From an uncultured Aquimarina sp. (lineage in GTDB: Bacteria > Bacteroidota > Bacteroidia > Flavobacteriales > Flavobacteriaceae), in the NCBI GenBank assembly GCA_947493495.1, contig CANLRN010000037.1, forward strand, positions 1 to 40,102: a stretch of DNA of 40,102 nt, given 5' to 3'. Positions 1 to 9,554 of this stretch are shown piece after piece. The notes beneath the pieces are model-generated. The model saw only the letters and a list, made by a program, of their open reading frames with translations, made no database searches and was not told where the DNA came from. The translations under genes were made by a program, and so were the position numbers. Position 1 is the stretch's first letter. The number at the start of each line of letters is the position of its first letter.

Positions 1-356
1 GAGGGAATAATGCAGATATCACCTTTGATAATGTAGAGTTATTAAAACCAGAACATATCAATGCAACTCGTGATAGTAATCTTATCGATGATCTAAAGGA
101 TAGCTCGAAGGTTTTTGATGTAAGCTTATATCCTAATCCTAATGGTACAGGAACTTTATTTGTCAATACTACGGCTTTTATAAACAATATCAAGGTATTT
201 GATATCGCTGGTAAGGAAGTGGCTGTTTACAATTCATTTAGTGAAAGTAAGAACGAACAGATTGATGTTTCTAGACTATCACCTGGATTGTATATCCTAA
301 AAACACAAGATATAAAAGGGAATACTGCACAAAAGAAAATAACCATTCAGAATTGA
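1..356 (+). CDS. C-terminal part of a T9SS-secreted protein (type A sorting domain)
   Basis: The reading frame is open from the left edge (codons from base 3) and ends at TGA 354-356, so only about 117 C-terminal residues are present. The first residues (ADITFDNVELLKPEH) resemble the end of a beta-sandwich or carbohydrate-binding module. The last 75 or so residues match the type A T9SS C-terminal sorting domain: SLYPNPN near its start, then IKVFDIAGKEV, then LSPGLYILK, ending KKITIQN. In this family the domain directs export across the outer membrane through SprA and is removed as the protein is attached or released. The catalytic or binding part lies outside the window, so the enzyme type cannot be named. 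A strong terminator follows at 377-406. Confidence 0.85.
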   Translation, partial: GNNADITFDNVELLKPEHINATRDSNLIDDLKDSSKVFDVSLYPNPNGTGTLFVNTTAFINNIKVFDIAGKEVAVYNSFSESKNEQIDVSRLSPGLYILKTQDIKGNTAQKKITIQN

Positions 357-376
357 TACAAATTAAATATAAAAAT

Positions 377-406
377 AAAGGACTGTCTTTTCAGACAGTC
401 CTTTTT
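377..406. terminator. Bidirectional intrinsic terminator
   Basis: A perfect 12-bp stem (AAAGGACTGTCT, 377-388, with AGACAGTCCTTT, 393-404) encloses a 4-base loop. It is followed by a T run on the plus strand and preceded by an A-rich run, which becomes a U run on the minus strand. It lies between two convergent units, the T9SS substrate gene on plus and the nqr operon on minus, and can end both. Confidence 0.9.
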
Positions 407-500
407 ATTGAAATACATTCTAATTTTTATAGTTTACGTGATCACTAATCCAAATCATAAATTTTCGCGCATAGATTTAAAATCTCTATACGTTAATTTA

Positions 501-1808
501 CTACCCACCAAAGTCATCGAATCTAATATTCTCATCAGGGATACCAAAGTCTTCTCCCATTTTCTGAACCGCTTTGTTCATTAATGGCGGACCACAAAAA
601 TACAATTCTATATCTTCAGGAGATTCATGGTGATTTAGATAATTATCTATCACACAATTGTGTACAAAACCTACAAACCCATCACCTTGGTCATTAAGAT
701 CTTTTTTTACTTTCCAATTATCTTCTTCTAATGGTTCTGATAAGGCCAGATAAAATTTAAAGTTATCGAACTTTTTCTCTAGATCATAAAAGTGATCTAA
801 ATAGAATAATTCTCGCTTAGAACGACCTCCATACCAATAGGTTACTTTACGACCTGTTTCTAAAGTTTTAAACAAGTGGTATAAATGAGAACGCATTGGT
901 GCCATACCTGCTCCTCCACCTACATATAACATCTCTGATTGAGATTCATTGATAAAGAACTCTCCATAAGGCCCAGAAATTGTTACTTTATCACCAGGTT
1001 TTTGAGCAAAAATATAAGAAGATGCTACTCCAGGGTTTACATCCATCCATCCATTCTTAGCTCTATCCCAAGGCGGTGTAGCAATACGTACATTTAACAT
1101 AATTTCTCTACCCTCTGCAGGATAAGAAGCCATGGAATAGGCTCTTTCTACAGTTTCATTATTTTTCATTACTAGAGGCCATAATCCAAATTTATCCCAT
1201 TCTTTTTGGAACTTATCAGGCGTCTCGTGTTCTTCGGGATGTGCAGTAATATCTATATCAGCATATTTGATCTCGCATTTCGGGATTTCGATTTGTATAT
1301 ACCCTCCCGCTTTATAGCCCATATCTTCGGGAATCTCCACTACAAATTCTTTAATAAAAGAAGCTACATTATAATTACGCACTACGGTTGCTTGCCATTT
1401 TTTGATACCGAACACTTCTTCTGGTATCTGGATATTCATGTCTTGTTTTACCTTTACCTGACAAGCAAGACGTGCTCCGTGTTGTAATTCTTTTCGTGAA
1501 AAATGAGGAGTTTCTGTAGGTAATGCTTCTCCTCCACCTTCTAATACGTGACACTCACATTGGATACAAGTTCCACCACCACCACAAGCAGAGGGTAAAA
1601 ATATTTTTTCATTCCCTAAGGTGGATAGTAATGTAGCGCCAGAAGCTACTTCAATTTCTTTCTCTCCATTAATGGTAATCTTAACAGGTCCAGAGGGTAA
1701 TAGCTTATCTTTTGCAAATAATAAAATCCCTACTAAAACCAAGGTTAATACCAAAAATGAGATAATGGTAATAATAATTGTTCCAACTGTTGATGCTAAA
1801 AATATCAT
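501..1808 (-). CDS. nqrF: Na+-translocating NADH:quinone oxidoreductase subunit F
   Basis: NqrF is the electron entry subunit of Na+-NQR. It oxidises NADH and passes electrons through FAD and a 2Fe-2S centre into the membrane subunits. The 435 residues show one N-terminal membrane helix (about 5-32), a plant-type ferredoxin domain with cysteines 75, 81, 84 and 116, the FAD-binding RAYSMASYP (222-230), the nucleotide-binding GGGAGMAPMRS (297-307) and the C-terminal CGPP (405-408). The length is near the 405-430 usual for the family. It is the last gene of nqrABCDEF, 2 bases after nqrE, and the downstream bidirectional terminator at 377-406 closes the operon. Confidence 0.97.
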   Translation of the reverse strand: MIFLASTVGTIIITIISFLVLTLVLVGILLFAKDKLLPSGPVKITINGEKEIEVASGATLLSTLGNEKIFLPSACGGGGTCIQCECHVLEGGGEALPTETPHFSRKELQHGARLACQVKVKQDMNIQIPEEVFGIKKWQATVVRNYNVASFIKEFVVEIPEDMGYKAGGYIQIEIPKCEIKYADIDITAHPEEHETPDKFQKEWDKFGLWPLVMKNNETVERAYSMASYPAEGREIMLNVRIATPPWDRAKNGWMDVNPGVASSYIFAQKPGDKVTISGPYGEFFINESQSEMLYVGGGAGMAPMRSHLYHLFKTLETGRKVTYWYGGRSKRELFYLDHFYDLEKKFDNFKFYLALSEPLEEDNWKVKKDLNDQGDGFVGFVHNCVIDNYLNHHESPEDIELYFCGPPLMNKAVQKMGEDFGIPDENIRFDDFGG

Positions 1809-1810
1809 AG

Positions 1811-2527
1811 TTATTTTGGTATTGAAACGTTAGTGTTTTCTGCTACTTCTTTTGTAGTGTTCTTTTCTACTTGAACAGTTTGTTTTTCTTTTTGTGTTTC
1901 TTCTTCATCTCCTCCTGTAAGCATTCCTCCAAAACTCATAAATCCTATAGCCATTAATCCTGTGAGAATAAATGTAATTCCTAATCCTCTTAGTGGAGCT
2001 GGCACATTAGAATATCTAATTTTTTCGCGGATTGCAGCTATAGCTAATATTGCCAAGAACCATCCGATTCCTGATCCGATTCCATAAACAGCAGCATGTG
2101 ATATGGTCGCAAACTCTTTTTGTTGCATAAATAAAGACCCTCCTAAGATGGCACAGTTTACCGCTATAAGTGGTAAGAAAATCCCTAAAGAATTATATAG
2201 TGATGGCGAAAATTTTTCTACGATAATTTCTACCAATTGTACCATGGTAGCAATAGTAGCAATAAATAAAATAAATGTTAGAAAACTTAAATCATAGTCC
2301 GCATATTCGGGTCCTAACCACACCAATGCACCTTCTCTAAGTATGTATTTATCTAATAAAAAATTTAAAGGTACTGTGATTGCCAAAACAAATATAACTG
2401 CCGCTCCTAGACCTACAGCTGTAGATACCTTCTTAGATACTGCTAGGTATGAACACATCCCTAAGAAGAATGCGAATACCATATTATCTATAAAGATTGA
2501 TTTTAAAAATAATTCTAAATAATCCAT
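1811..2527 (-). CDS. nqrE: Na+-NQR subunit E
   Basis: NqrE is an integral membrane subunit that pairs with the homologous, inverted NqrD. Together they hold an intramembrane 2Fe-2S cluster. Cysteine 25 (in [11 protein letters not shown]) and cysteine 125 (in VNCAILGG) correspond to the conserved cluster ligands. About six hydrophobic helices fill residues 8-203. At 238 residues it exceeds the usual 200 or so because of a hydrophilic tail (about 206-238) rich in Glu, Lys and Thr. The tail is unlike the rest of the protein and is a lineage-specific extension of unknown role. The gene lies 2 bases before nqrF and 71 bases after nqrD, the widest gap in the operon. Confidence 0.96.
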   Translation of the reverse strand: MDYLELFLKSIFIDNMVFAFFLGMCSYLAVSKKVSTAVGLGAAVIFVLAITVPLNFLLDKYILREGALVWLGPEYADYDLSFLTFILFIATIATMVQLVEIIVEKFSPSLYNSLGIFLPLIAVNCAILGGSLFMQQKEFATISHAAVYGIGSGIGWFLAILAIAAIREKIRYSNVPAPLRGLGITFILTGLMAIGFMSFGGMLTGGDEEETQKEKQTVQVEKNTTKEVAENTNVSIPK

Positions 2528-2598
2528 TGTATATTATTTTTAGTTGTAGTTGATTTTTATGGTTTTTAATCCTATATCAATAAACAACTGTTATTTTT

Positions 2599-3297
2599 CT
2601 AATGATCTTCGATTAATGCTTTGTTTTTACTTCTCTGAATCCAGATAATAATTCCTACGGTAATGAGTGCCATCGGCGCTAATACCATAAACCCATTATT
2701 TTCATATCCATACTTATACAATCCTGTTTTTTCGATTGCATTCCCAAAAACTTCTACTCCAAACAATGTTCCTGATCCTAACAATTCTCTGAAAAAAGCA
2801 ACAATAATCAATAACACACCATATCCTGCAGCGTTACCGATTCCATCTAAAAATGATTTCCAAGGACCATTCCCCAAAGCAAAAGCTTCGAAACGTCCCA
2901 TAATGATACAGTTGGTAATAATCAATCCAATAAATACAGAAAGTTCTTTACTTAATGTATATGCAAAGGCTTTTAATACCTGATCTACCACAATTACCAA
3001 AGCGGCAACTACTACCAATTGCACAATAATTCTAATTTTTGAAGGGATGATATTTCTCATTAATGAGATGACTACATTTCCAATACCCAATACAAAAATC
3101 ACAGAAATTGCCATTACAATCGATGGCTTCAATTGCGCTGTGATGGCGAGTGCAGAACAAATTCCCAATACCTGAATTGTAATGGGATTATTATCTGTAA
3201 GAGGATCTGATAATAGTTTTCTATTTTTCTTAGAAAATAAAGGCTCTTTAGGCTCCTTTACTTTTACTTCAACTTTTTCTTCTGTTACTTCAGCCAT
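2599..3297 (-). CDS. nqrD: Na+-NQR subunit D
   Basis: NqrD is the membrane partner of NqrE in Na+-NQR. The conserved cluster cysteines are at 47 (VLGICSALA) and 130 (ITNCIIMGR). Membrane helices cover roughly 40-220. The core follows [12 protein letters not shown] (31-42), which matches the usual family N-terminus, so residues 1 to about 25 are an extra Lys/Glu-rich segment ([12 protein letters not shown]). The start at 3297 is taken because the gap to nqrC is then only 3 bases, as elsewhere in the operon. A start nearer residue 30 is not marked by a methionine. Confidence 0.96.
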   Translation of the reverse strand: MAEVTEEKVEVKVKEPKEPLFSKKNRKLLSDPLTDNNPITIQVLGICSALAITAQLKPSIVMAISVIFVLGIGNVVISLMRNIIPSKIRIIVQLVVVAALVIVVDQVLKAFAYTLSKELSVFIGLIITNCIIMGRFEAFALGNGPWKSFLDGIGNAAGYGVLLIIVAFFRELLGSGTLFGVEVFGNAIEKTGLYKYGYENNGFMVLAPMALITVGIIIWIQRSKNKALIEDH

Positions 3298-3300
3298 CTG

Positions 3301-4056
3301 TTATTTTTTTAAAGTTGCGAAATAAGGTTGATACATTTTGATTCCTTTTTTTACCATAGCAGTAACTCCATCTCCTGTGATAGTTGCTCCTGCCATAGCA
3401 TCTACTTCATTATCTGTTTTATCTACATTCTTAGGATCTGCATTTCCTTTCTTTACAGTAATTCCTTTATAATTACCTGATGCATCAAGAATACTTTCTC
3501 CTATAAAGTCATCTCTAAAATAAGCTTCTTTGATATTAGCTCCTAATCCAGGTGTTTCTCCTTTGTGATCAAAAAACGCTCCTTTTACTGTTTTAAACTC
3601 TTTGTCTAGAGAAACATATCCCCAGATTGCATCCCATAGCCCATTACCGCGCATAGGGACTATATAAAATTCTTCTCCGTCCTTTTTACCTATAAACAGA
3701 GGCATTTTTCTCTGGTAGTTGGTATCTTGTTTTAGCTTATCATTTTCTTTTTTTACCTCGATATTAAAAGCTTCTTCTGTCTTCTGAGCAGTACTCCCAG
3801 TAATGATATACTTATCCTCACCTACATATTTATTAAAAAGTTCTTCTGCTTCTTCTGCTGGTACAAACTCACTAGGATCTTCTGTATCAGTAACTCCCAT
3901 AGCAAACAAGATGTTTTGCTGTTTTTCTGTCCGTTTATTAGCAGCTATCTTATCTTTTAATGACGATGCTGTAAAGGCTAACAATGAACCTACTACTACT
4001 ACCATTGCTATCGCAAAAATAATTGTGTATGAATTTTTATCTGTATTAATAGCCAT
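3301..4056 (-). CDS. nqrC: Na+-NQR subunit C (covalent FMN)
   Basis: NqrC carries a covalently bound FMN that relays electrons in Na+-NQR. It has one N-terminal membrane helix (about 10-30) followed by a soluble FMN-binding domain. The flavin transferase target motif is at DAMAGAT (219-225), with Thr225 the expected attachment residue. The common form is Dxx(S/T)GAT, so Ala222 replaces the usual Ser or Thr. GETPGLGANI (166-175) is the other conserved family stretch. The 251 residues are close to the family length. It is tightly packed between nqrB (2 bases) and nqrD (3 bases). Confidence 0.96.
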   Translation of the reverse strand: MAINTDKNSYTIIFAIAMVVVVGSLLAFTASSLKDKIAANKRTEKQQNILFAMGVTDTEDPSEFVPAEEAEELFNKYVGEDKYIITGSTAQKTEEAFNIEVKKENDKLKQDTNYQRKMPLFIGKKDGEEFYIVPMRGNGLWDAIWGYVSLDKEFKTVKGAFFDHKGETPGLGANIKEAYFRDDFIGESILDASGNYKGITVKKGNADPKNVDKTDNEVDAMAGATITGDGVTAMVKKGIKMYQPYFATLKK

Positions 4057-4058
4057 AA

Positions 4059-5303
4059 TTAAGCTGTTTTTACTTTTAGACGTTTCATTCTCTTCTTAAC
4101 ATTACCTTGCACTACATAATGATCTATTGTAGGGGCAAATACATTCATTAACAAAATTGCTAAGAATACACCTTCTGGATATGCAGGGTTAAATACTCGA
4201 ATCAAAATTGAAATAAATCCAATTAAAAACCCGTAAATCCATTTCCCTTTATTGGTTTGTGAAGCCGTTACGGGATCGGTAGCCATAAAAACAATACCAA
4301 AAGCTATACCGCCTACTATTAAATGCTTCCAAAATTCTAAATTCATTAGTGCATAAAACTTGCTAGATGTTGCTATCCAACCTGCATTTGTGACACCATT
4401 AAATATCAATCCCATTATCAATGTGCCTAGTATAGCACTTACCATAATTCTCCAGCTTCCTATTTTAGTAAAAACTAAAAACGCACCTCCCAATAAGATT
4501 AATAGAGCCGATGTTTCTCCTACAGAGCCTGGTATAAAACCATAAAACGCATCCATAATAGAATAAGTAGCATCGCCTGAACCCATAATATTTTTACCTT
4601 GAGCTAATCCACCAAGCACTGTTTCTCCAGAGATCGCATCGAGTTTTGCTCCACCTGCTATTTCATTGGCTCTTTCTACTGCGCCGTGAACCCACACTTT
4701 ATCTCCAGACATCCAAGTAGGATATGCAAAAAATAAAAATGCTCTTATGGTTAGTGCAGGATTAAGGATATTCATTCCTGTTCCTCCGAATACTTCTTTA
4801 CCAATCACTACTCCGAATATCACTGCTACTGCTAACATCCATAATGGAGTATCTATAGGAACAATTAGTGGTACTAGCATCCCAGTGACTAAATATCCTT
4901 CTTCTACTTCGTGCCCTTTGATGACAGCAAATAAAAATTCTACTGCCAATCCTACTCCATATGAAATTACGACTAGTGGCAATACCTTCCATAAACCTAT
5001 AGTAAGGTTGTCAAATGACCAAAATTCTGAACTAAAAAATCCATTAGTCACAGCTTGTATCTCTCCAATAGCAAGATGATGCTGATATCCAGCATTAAAC
5101 ATCCCAAAAATCAGGCAAGGTACTAATGCCAAGATTACTGTATTCATTGTTCGTTTGAGGTCATCTGCTGCACGTACATGAGCGCCAGAATGCGTGGTCT
5201 CGTTTGGTAAGTACAAAAAAGTATGGAGTGCATTAAATGCAGGAGCCATCTTTTTACCTTTATACTTAAGTTTTAAGTTATGTAATTTACTTTTTAAACC
5301 CAT
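4059..5303 (-). CDS. nqrB: Na+-NQR subunit B (sodium-translocating, covalent FMN)
   Basis: NqrB is the main membrane subunit, associated with sodium translocation and quinone reaction. It normally carries a covalent FMN and non-covalent riboflavin. The 414 residues show about ten hydrophobic helices. Conserved family stretches include HVRAADDLKRTMN (42-54), GKEVFGGTGMNILNPAL (168-184) and FMATDPVTA. The expected flavinylation site is at DAISGET (222-228), where Thr228 is kept but Glu227 stands where the consensus SGAT has Ala. The gene sits 2 bases before nqrC and 3 after nqrA. Confidence 0.97.
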   Translation of the reverse strand: MGLKSKLHNLKLKYKGKKMAPAFNALHTFLYLPNETTHSGAHVRAADDLKRTMNTVILALVPCLIFGMFNAGYQHHLAIGEIQAVTNGFFSSEFWSFDNLTIGLWKVLPLVVISYGVGLAVEFLFAVIKGHEVEEGYLVTGMLVPLIVPIDTPLWMLAVAVIFGVVIGKEVFGGTGMNILNPALTIRAFLFFAYPTWMSGDKVWVHGAVERANEIAGGAKLDAISGETVLGGLAQGKNIMGSGDATYSIMDAFYGFIPGSVGETSALLILLGGAFLVFTKIGSWRIMVSAILGTLIMGLIFNGVTNAGWIATSSKFYALMNLEFWKHLIVGGIAFGIVFMATDPVTASQTNKGKWIYGFLIGFISILIRVFNPAYPEGVFLAILLMNVFAPTIDHYVVQGNVKKRMKRLKVKTA

Positions 5304-5306
5304 GAC

Positions 5307-6659
5307 TTATCCTATTTCTTTTAACATTAAATCTAGTCCTTCTCTAATGATCTGTTGGTGTGGCTGTTTAGACACACATATAAATTCTGTTAGTGCAAAA
5401 TCCTCTGGAGCTACTTCATACATTCCTAATTGCTCCATCGCATCTAGATCATTTACTGCACAAGCTTTTAGCAATTGTAAAGGATAGATATCCATTGGAA
5501 AAACAGTTTCGTAATTCCCTGTTAGCACAAAAGCTCTATGTTCTCCATTAGTATTGGTGTTGAGATCATACTTCTTATTAGGGAACAACCAAGAAAAGGT
5601 CAACGCCCTAGAGGGCGATATTTTATTAAACACAGGCTTGTTCCAACCAAAAAACTCGTAATCATTACCCTCTGGTATTACAGTGATCTCATTGTGATAG
5701 TATCCTAAGTGACCATCTGGCATCACGTTGTCACCAGTAAGTATATTACCACTAATCACTCTTATATTGCTATTGTTAACACCAGCATCATAAATTATAG
5801 AGGAAACTTCTGCTCCTATTCTAGTTTTAAAATATTTTGGGTTTTTTACAGATGATCCTGAAAGAGCAACTATTCTTTCTGAATTAAATCTACCCGTGAG
5901 CAATAGCTCACCAATAATAATTAGATCTTGTGGATTTACAACCCAAACCACTTCACCTTTATTTATAGGATCTATTTTGGCAATCTGTACTCCTACATTT
6001 CCTGCAGGATGAGGGCCACTCATAGTATGCAATGATATATCATGTAAGCCTGAAAAAGGAGAATTCCCTTTTTTATCAATACCAACGTGTACTGTACCTT
6101 CTGTTAATTTACTTAAAGCGGTGAGTGCTGCCTGAAGTTCTTTTTCTTTGCCTGTCAATACATGTTCTAAATCAGCAGCCAGAGGTGCTGTTACATAGGC
6201 AGAAATAAAAATTGCTTTGGGGCTATGCTCTGGATTGGCGATTACATCATAAGGACGTTGCTTGATAAAAGGCCAACAACCCGATGCCAATAAATGTGAT
6301 TTTATCTCATCGCTATTTAATGCATTAACATCTTTTACACCAAAGTCCGTATATTCTTGTTCTTTGTCCGCTAAAACCTTAAATGCTAGTATTTTTCTTT
6401 TGGCACCGCGAATAATTTCTACTACTTCACCACTTACTGGAGAAGGAAAAAGCATTTTTTCATTAGATTTTGAGTAGAAAAGAGGTTCGCCAGCTTTAAC
6501 TTCTGAACCCTGCTTGGCAATAACTTTGGGTACAATACCATGAAAATCATCAGGTTTTATTGCGTACACATTACTTTTGGTAGCATTTACAGTCTTTTTT
6601 TCTGCTTCGCCAACAAGCTTAATGTCTAAGCCTTTTCTGATACGAATGTCTTTTGACAT
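5307..6659 (-). CDS. nqrA: Na+-NQR subunit A
   Basis: NqrA is the peripheral cytoplasmic subunit of Na+-NQR, long linked to quinone interaction. The 450 residues match the family length. The protein opens with IRIRKGLDIKLVGEAEKK, and the KPDDFHGIVPKVIAKQGSEV stretch (35-54) followed by LFPSPVSGEVVEI is characteristic. It is the first gene of the operon. A TAAATTTG box 38 bases upstream of the start is a likely -7 promoter element. The gene is divergent from the T9SS Plug gene, with 190 bp between them. Confidence 0.97.
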   Translation of the reverse strand: MSKDIRIRKGLDIKLVGEAEKKTVNATKSNVYAIKPDDFHGIVPKVIAKQGSEVKAGEPLFYSKSNEKMLFPSPVSGEVVEIIRGAKRKILAFKVLADKEQEYTDFGVKDVNALNSDEIKSHLLASGCWPFIKQRPYDVIANPEHSPKAIFISAYVTAPLAADLEHVLTGKEKELQAALTALSKLTEGTVHVGIDKKGNSPFSGLHDISLHTMSGPHPAGNVGVQIAKIDPINKGEVVWVVNPQDLIIIGELLLTGRFNSERIVALSGSSVKNPKYFKTRIGAEVSSIIYDAGVNNSNIRVISGNILTGDNVMPDGHLGYYHNEITVIPEGNDYEFFGWNKPVFNKISPSRALTFSWLFPNKKYDLNTNTNGEHRAFVLTGNYETVFPMDIYPLQLLKACAVNDLDAMEQLGMYEVAPEDFALTEFICVSKQPHQQIIREGLDLMLKEIG

Positions 6660-6696
6660 ATTTATAGTCTATAGTTAATTAACTAAAAAAATCGTG

Positions 6697-6727
6697 CAAA
6701 TTTACTAATTAAAACACGTAAGTGAAA
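6697..6727 (-). promoter_or_regulatory. Likely promoter of the nqr operon
   Basis: On the minus strand, bases 6704-6697 read TAAATTTG, a full match to the Bacteroidetes primary sigma -7 consensus TAnnTTTG. A TTTC at 6727-6724, about 20 bases upstream, is a one-mismatch -33 element. This predicts a transcript start about 30 bases before the nqrA start codon. It is a motif match only. Confidence 0.5.
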
Positions 6728-6849
6728 GTCACCCGTGGCATAAGATTTTATTTATAACAATTCTAAATAATAATTTTATTTTGTTCGAAAAAGCACTTAC
6801 AGAATAAGGTACACATTTTGTTTATATTTACACTGTTAATATTAAATAC

Positions 6850-8118
6850 ATGACAAAAAAGCATATTCGATTAGTAGTATTATGGAGTTTTCTTACTGTT
6901 ATATCTATTTACAGTTTCGGACAAGAAATAGTCGAAGAAAAAAACCCGCCTGATTTTATCAAAACTATACAGTTATTTGGAAATACAGAATTCTCTGGAA
7001 CTCCAATTATGAAATTAGGTGAAAGACTCACTATAAAATTTGATGATATTAATGGGGATGAGGTTAATTATTATTATAAGATTACGCATTATAATTTTGA
7101 TTGGACCCCTTCACCTTTATATAAAAATGAATACCTAGAAGGTTTTGATGATGTACGGATTGTTACTTATGAAAATTCATTCAACACACTACAACTATAT
7201 AGCCATTATACACTAAACATCCCTAATGAAGATACCAGAAGGTTAAAGGTGAGTGGTAATTATATGATAGAAATATATGATGATGATAGTGAACTTGTTT
7301 TTTCTAGAAAATTTATTATTTATGAAAGCATCGCTAGCGTAAAAGTATATACAAAACGATCCAGAGACTTAAAATATATTGACGCTAAACAAACTGTACA
7401 GTTCGAAGTGAACTCTCCCAATGAAATTCTAAAAAACCCGAAGCGTAATGTAAAAACCCTTGTCATCCAGAATAATGATCTAAAGGGAGCTATTAACAAT
7501 TTAAAACCTCAATTTACGGTAGCCAATAATCTAGTGTACAAATATGACACTGAGTCCAGTTTTTGGGGTGGTAATGAATACCTGTTTTTTGATAGTAAAG
7601 AGGTTAGAGCTTCTACTGCAAACATACAACACATAGACCTACAAGAGCTCTATCATCAATATCTATATACGGATATTGTTCGCGCTAATAGAAACTATAC
7701 CTATTATCCTGATATCAATGGAAATTTTGTAGTGAGAAACCTTAGAGCTGATAACAATGATATAGAAGCGGACTATTTATGGATGCATTTTACGGTAGAG
7801 TGCTACGATGCACTTGATGGTGGAGAACTTCATCTCTTTGGAAATTTTAATAATTATGTTATTGACGAGTCTACCAAACTCACATACGATAAAGAGAAGG
7901 CCATTTACTATACAGAAAGACTCTTTAAACAAGGGTTTACTAATTACAAATATGTTTTGGTCAATCCAGACGGAAGTATCGATCCTGGTTTTATTAGTGG
8001 TAATTATGATGAGACCGAAAATGAATACATCGTCATTCCATACTACAGAACCCCTGGAGGCAGATACGACAGAGCTATCGGAAAAGGCATCGGAAACTCT
8101 AGAGATATTACGAATTAA
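6850..8118 (+). CDS. Type IX secretion system Plug protein (DUF5103)
   Basis: This 422-residue protein matches the DUF5103 family, known as the T9SS Plug protein, which in Flavobacterium binds the SprA translocon and blocks its periplasmic end when no PorV or substrate complex is bound. A signal peptide is evident (residues 1 to about 24, ending IYSFGQ), followed by beta-rich sequence. The conserved family stretch YYYKITHYNFDWTPS lies near residues 74-88, then NSFNTLQLYSHYTL, and the C-terminal half contains LHLFGNFNNY, where a second beta domain begins. The start is set by the signal peptide. Its presence fits the T9SS-sorted protein at the window's left edge. The two genes are not in one operon. 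Confidence 0.85.
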   Translation: MTKKHIRLVVLWSFLTVISIYSFGQEIVEEKNPPDFIKTIQLFGNTEFSGTPIMKLGERLTIKFDDINGDEVNYYYKITHYNFDWTPSPLYKNEYLEGFDDVRIVTYENSFNTLQLYSHYTLNIPNEDTRRLKVSGNYMIEIYDDDSELVFSRKFIIYESIASVKVYTKRSRDLKYIDAKQTVQFEVNSPNEILKNPKRNVKTLVIQNNDLKGAINNLKPQFTVANNLVYKYDTESSFWGGNEYLFFDSKEVRASTANIQHIDLQELYHQYLYTDIVRANRNYTYYPDINGNFVVRNLRADNNDIEADYLWMHFTVECYDALDGGELHLFGNFNNYVIDESTKLTYDKEKAIYYTERLFKQGFTNYKYVLVNPDGSIDPGFISGNYDETENEYIVIPYYRTPGGRYDRAIGKGIGNSRDITN

Positions 8119-8195
8119 TTCTCTGCCCTAGATGTTATTTTTTATACTCCTGAAATACTCTTATTTTAGCCAGATACAGTAATTATCAATCAAGG

Positions 8196-9323
8196 ATGAA
8201 AGAAAAAGGGAGGTTTCTTAAAAAATATAGAGGAAATACATGTCTTAACTGTGATGTCCCCTTAGATATAGCTGATCGTTTTTGTCATCAATGCGGACAG
8301 TCTAATACAACCAAAAAATTGTCGCTCAAGGATTTCTTCAATGAGTTTTTTGCCAGTATTATTTCTTATGATTCTAGATTGCGGCATACGATCAATGCAC
8401 TATTGTTTAGGCCTGGTAAAATATCCAAAGACTATATCGAAGGAAAACGAATGAGATATGCCAATCCATTCCGTTTTTACCTGAGCATTTCTTTTATATT
8501 TTTTATCGTTACTGGATTTTTTTCTGATTACAATGACAGTATTATTGGATTTAAAAATGGAATGAAAGATGCCTCAGAAGAAAAACCTATCATCAATATT
8601 CAAATTGATAATGACACAAAAGAACATACATCAGACAATTCTAATCTAGCAACAGAGTTAACACCCTTACAATTAGAGCAAGAAAATGATACAATAAAGG
8701 ATACTACAACTTCTTATAAAGACATTTATTTCACAGAACAAGAACTTAGTCAGCTTTCTTTTTTTGACAATTTGATCAAGAGAGGTAAGTTATACAGTAA
8801 ATATATAGAAGAGTCTGGAATCACTAAACCAACTCAAGGTCTAGACAGCTTACAACATGAAAAAACATCGTACCACAAATGGGTATACAACAAATCTGTA
8901 CAAAGCCAAGATATCGAAGGCAATTTAGCAGGTGTTATTATGTACTTTTTATCTAAATTACCCTTCATCATCTTTTTTTTATTACCCATTTTTGCACTAA
9001 CTATATGGGCTCTCTATTACAGAAGAAACTTTACCTATATGGAACATTTAGTTTTCCTGTTTCACACACAAACCATGTTCTTTATAGTACTACTCATAGG
9101 TTTTTTATTAGACACAATCTTTATGAAGCACATTAACAGTGACCCTTTTACAGGGATTTCTATGCTTATTTTCCTATTCTATCTGTATAAGGCAATGCGA
9201 AAATTCTATCAACAAGGAAGGTTTAAAACTATTGTTAAATTTATGGTTTTAAATCAGATATTTGCTATTTTGGCAGTAATCACCTTGTCATTAGGTTTTA
9301 TCGTTTCTTTTGCATTATACTAA
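8196..9323 (+). CDS. DUF3667 membrane protein with zinc ribbon
   Basis: The N-terminus has a short zinc-ribbon-like motif with cysteines 16, 19, 30 and 33 (CLNC and CHQCGQ). It is followed by the DUF3667 signature of SYDSRLRHTINALLFRPGKISKDYIEGKR, which leads to the first membrane helix (about 92-109). A hydrophilic region of about 130 residues separates this from three or four C-terminal helices (from about 248 to the end). Function is unknown. The family is common in Bacteroidetes and often has this layout. It starts 77 bases after the Plug gene on the same strand, so the two may be cotranscribed, but no role in secretion is shown. Confidence 0.8.
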   Translation: MKEKGRFLKKYRGNTCLNCDVPLDIADRFCHQCGQSNTTKKLSLKDFFNEFFASIISYDSRLRHTINALLFRPGKISKDYIEGKRMRYANPFRFYLSISFIFFIVTGFFSDYNDSIIGFKNGMKDASEEKPIINIQIDNDTKEHTSDNSNLATELTPLQLEQENDTIKDTTTSYKDIYFTEQELSQLSFFDNLIKRGKLYSKYIEESGITKPTQGLDSLQHEKTSYHKWVYNKSVQSQDIEGNLAGVIMYFLSKLPFIIFFLLPIFALTIWALYYRRNFTYMEHLVFLFHTQTMFFIVLLIGFLLDTIFMKHINSDPFTGISMLIFLFYLYKAMRKFYQQGRFKTIVKFMVLNQIFAILAVITLSLGFIVSFALY

Positions 9324-9506
9324 TTATTTAATTTGAATTAATCTATATTATCCTTACTAAAATTTTAAAAATAGTATAGCAAAAATTAAGATTCTTTTCT
9401 AGTATTTGATATTTTGTTGATATAAAGTCAAGTCCATTTCTTTTAGATTTTGAAAAGAATGACCTAATATCGCTAAGAAATTAAATTATTACAATCGCAA
9501 ATCAAA

Positions 9507-9529
9507 TAGTTTCTAAATGTAAGAAACTA
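9507..9529. promoter_or_regulatory. Operator-like inverted repeat before the agarase gene
   Basis: A perfect 8-bp inverted repeat, TAGTTTCT (9507-9514) and AGAAACTA (9522-9529), has a 7-base spacer. It ends 25 bases before the start codon of the GH50 gene. The position suits a repressor or activator site, or a 5' leader hairpin. The rest of the 231-bp gap (9324-9554) is AT-rich, with no gene that I can see. Confidence 0.4.
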
Positions 9530-9554
9530 AACGTACAAATTATTACCATCACTT

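Noticed and set aside
6779..6830. Promoter for the Plug gene from TTTTG and TATATTTA
   Set aside because: TTTTG repeats and TATATTTA are present, but no pair has both consensus and spacing, so no site is called.
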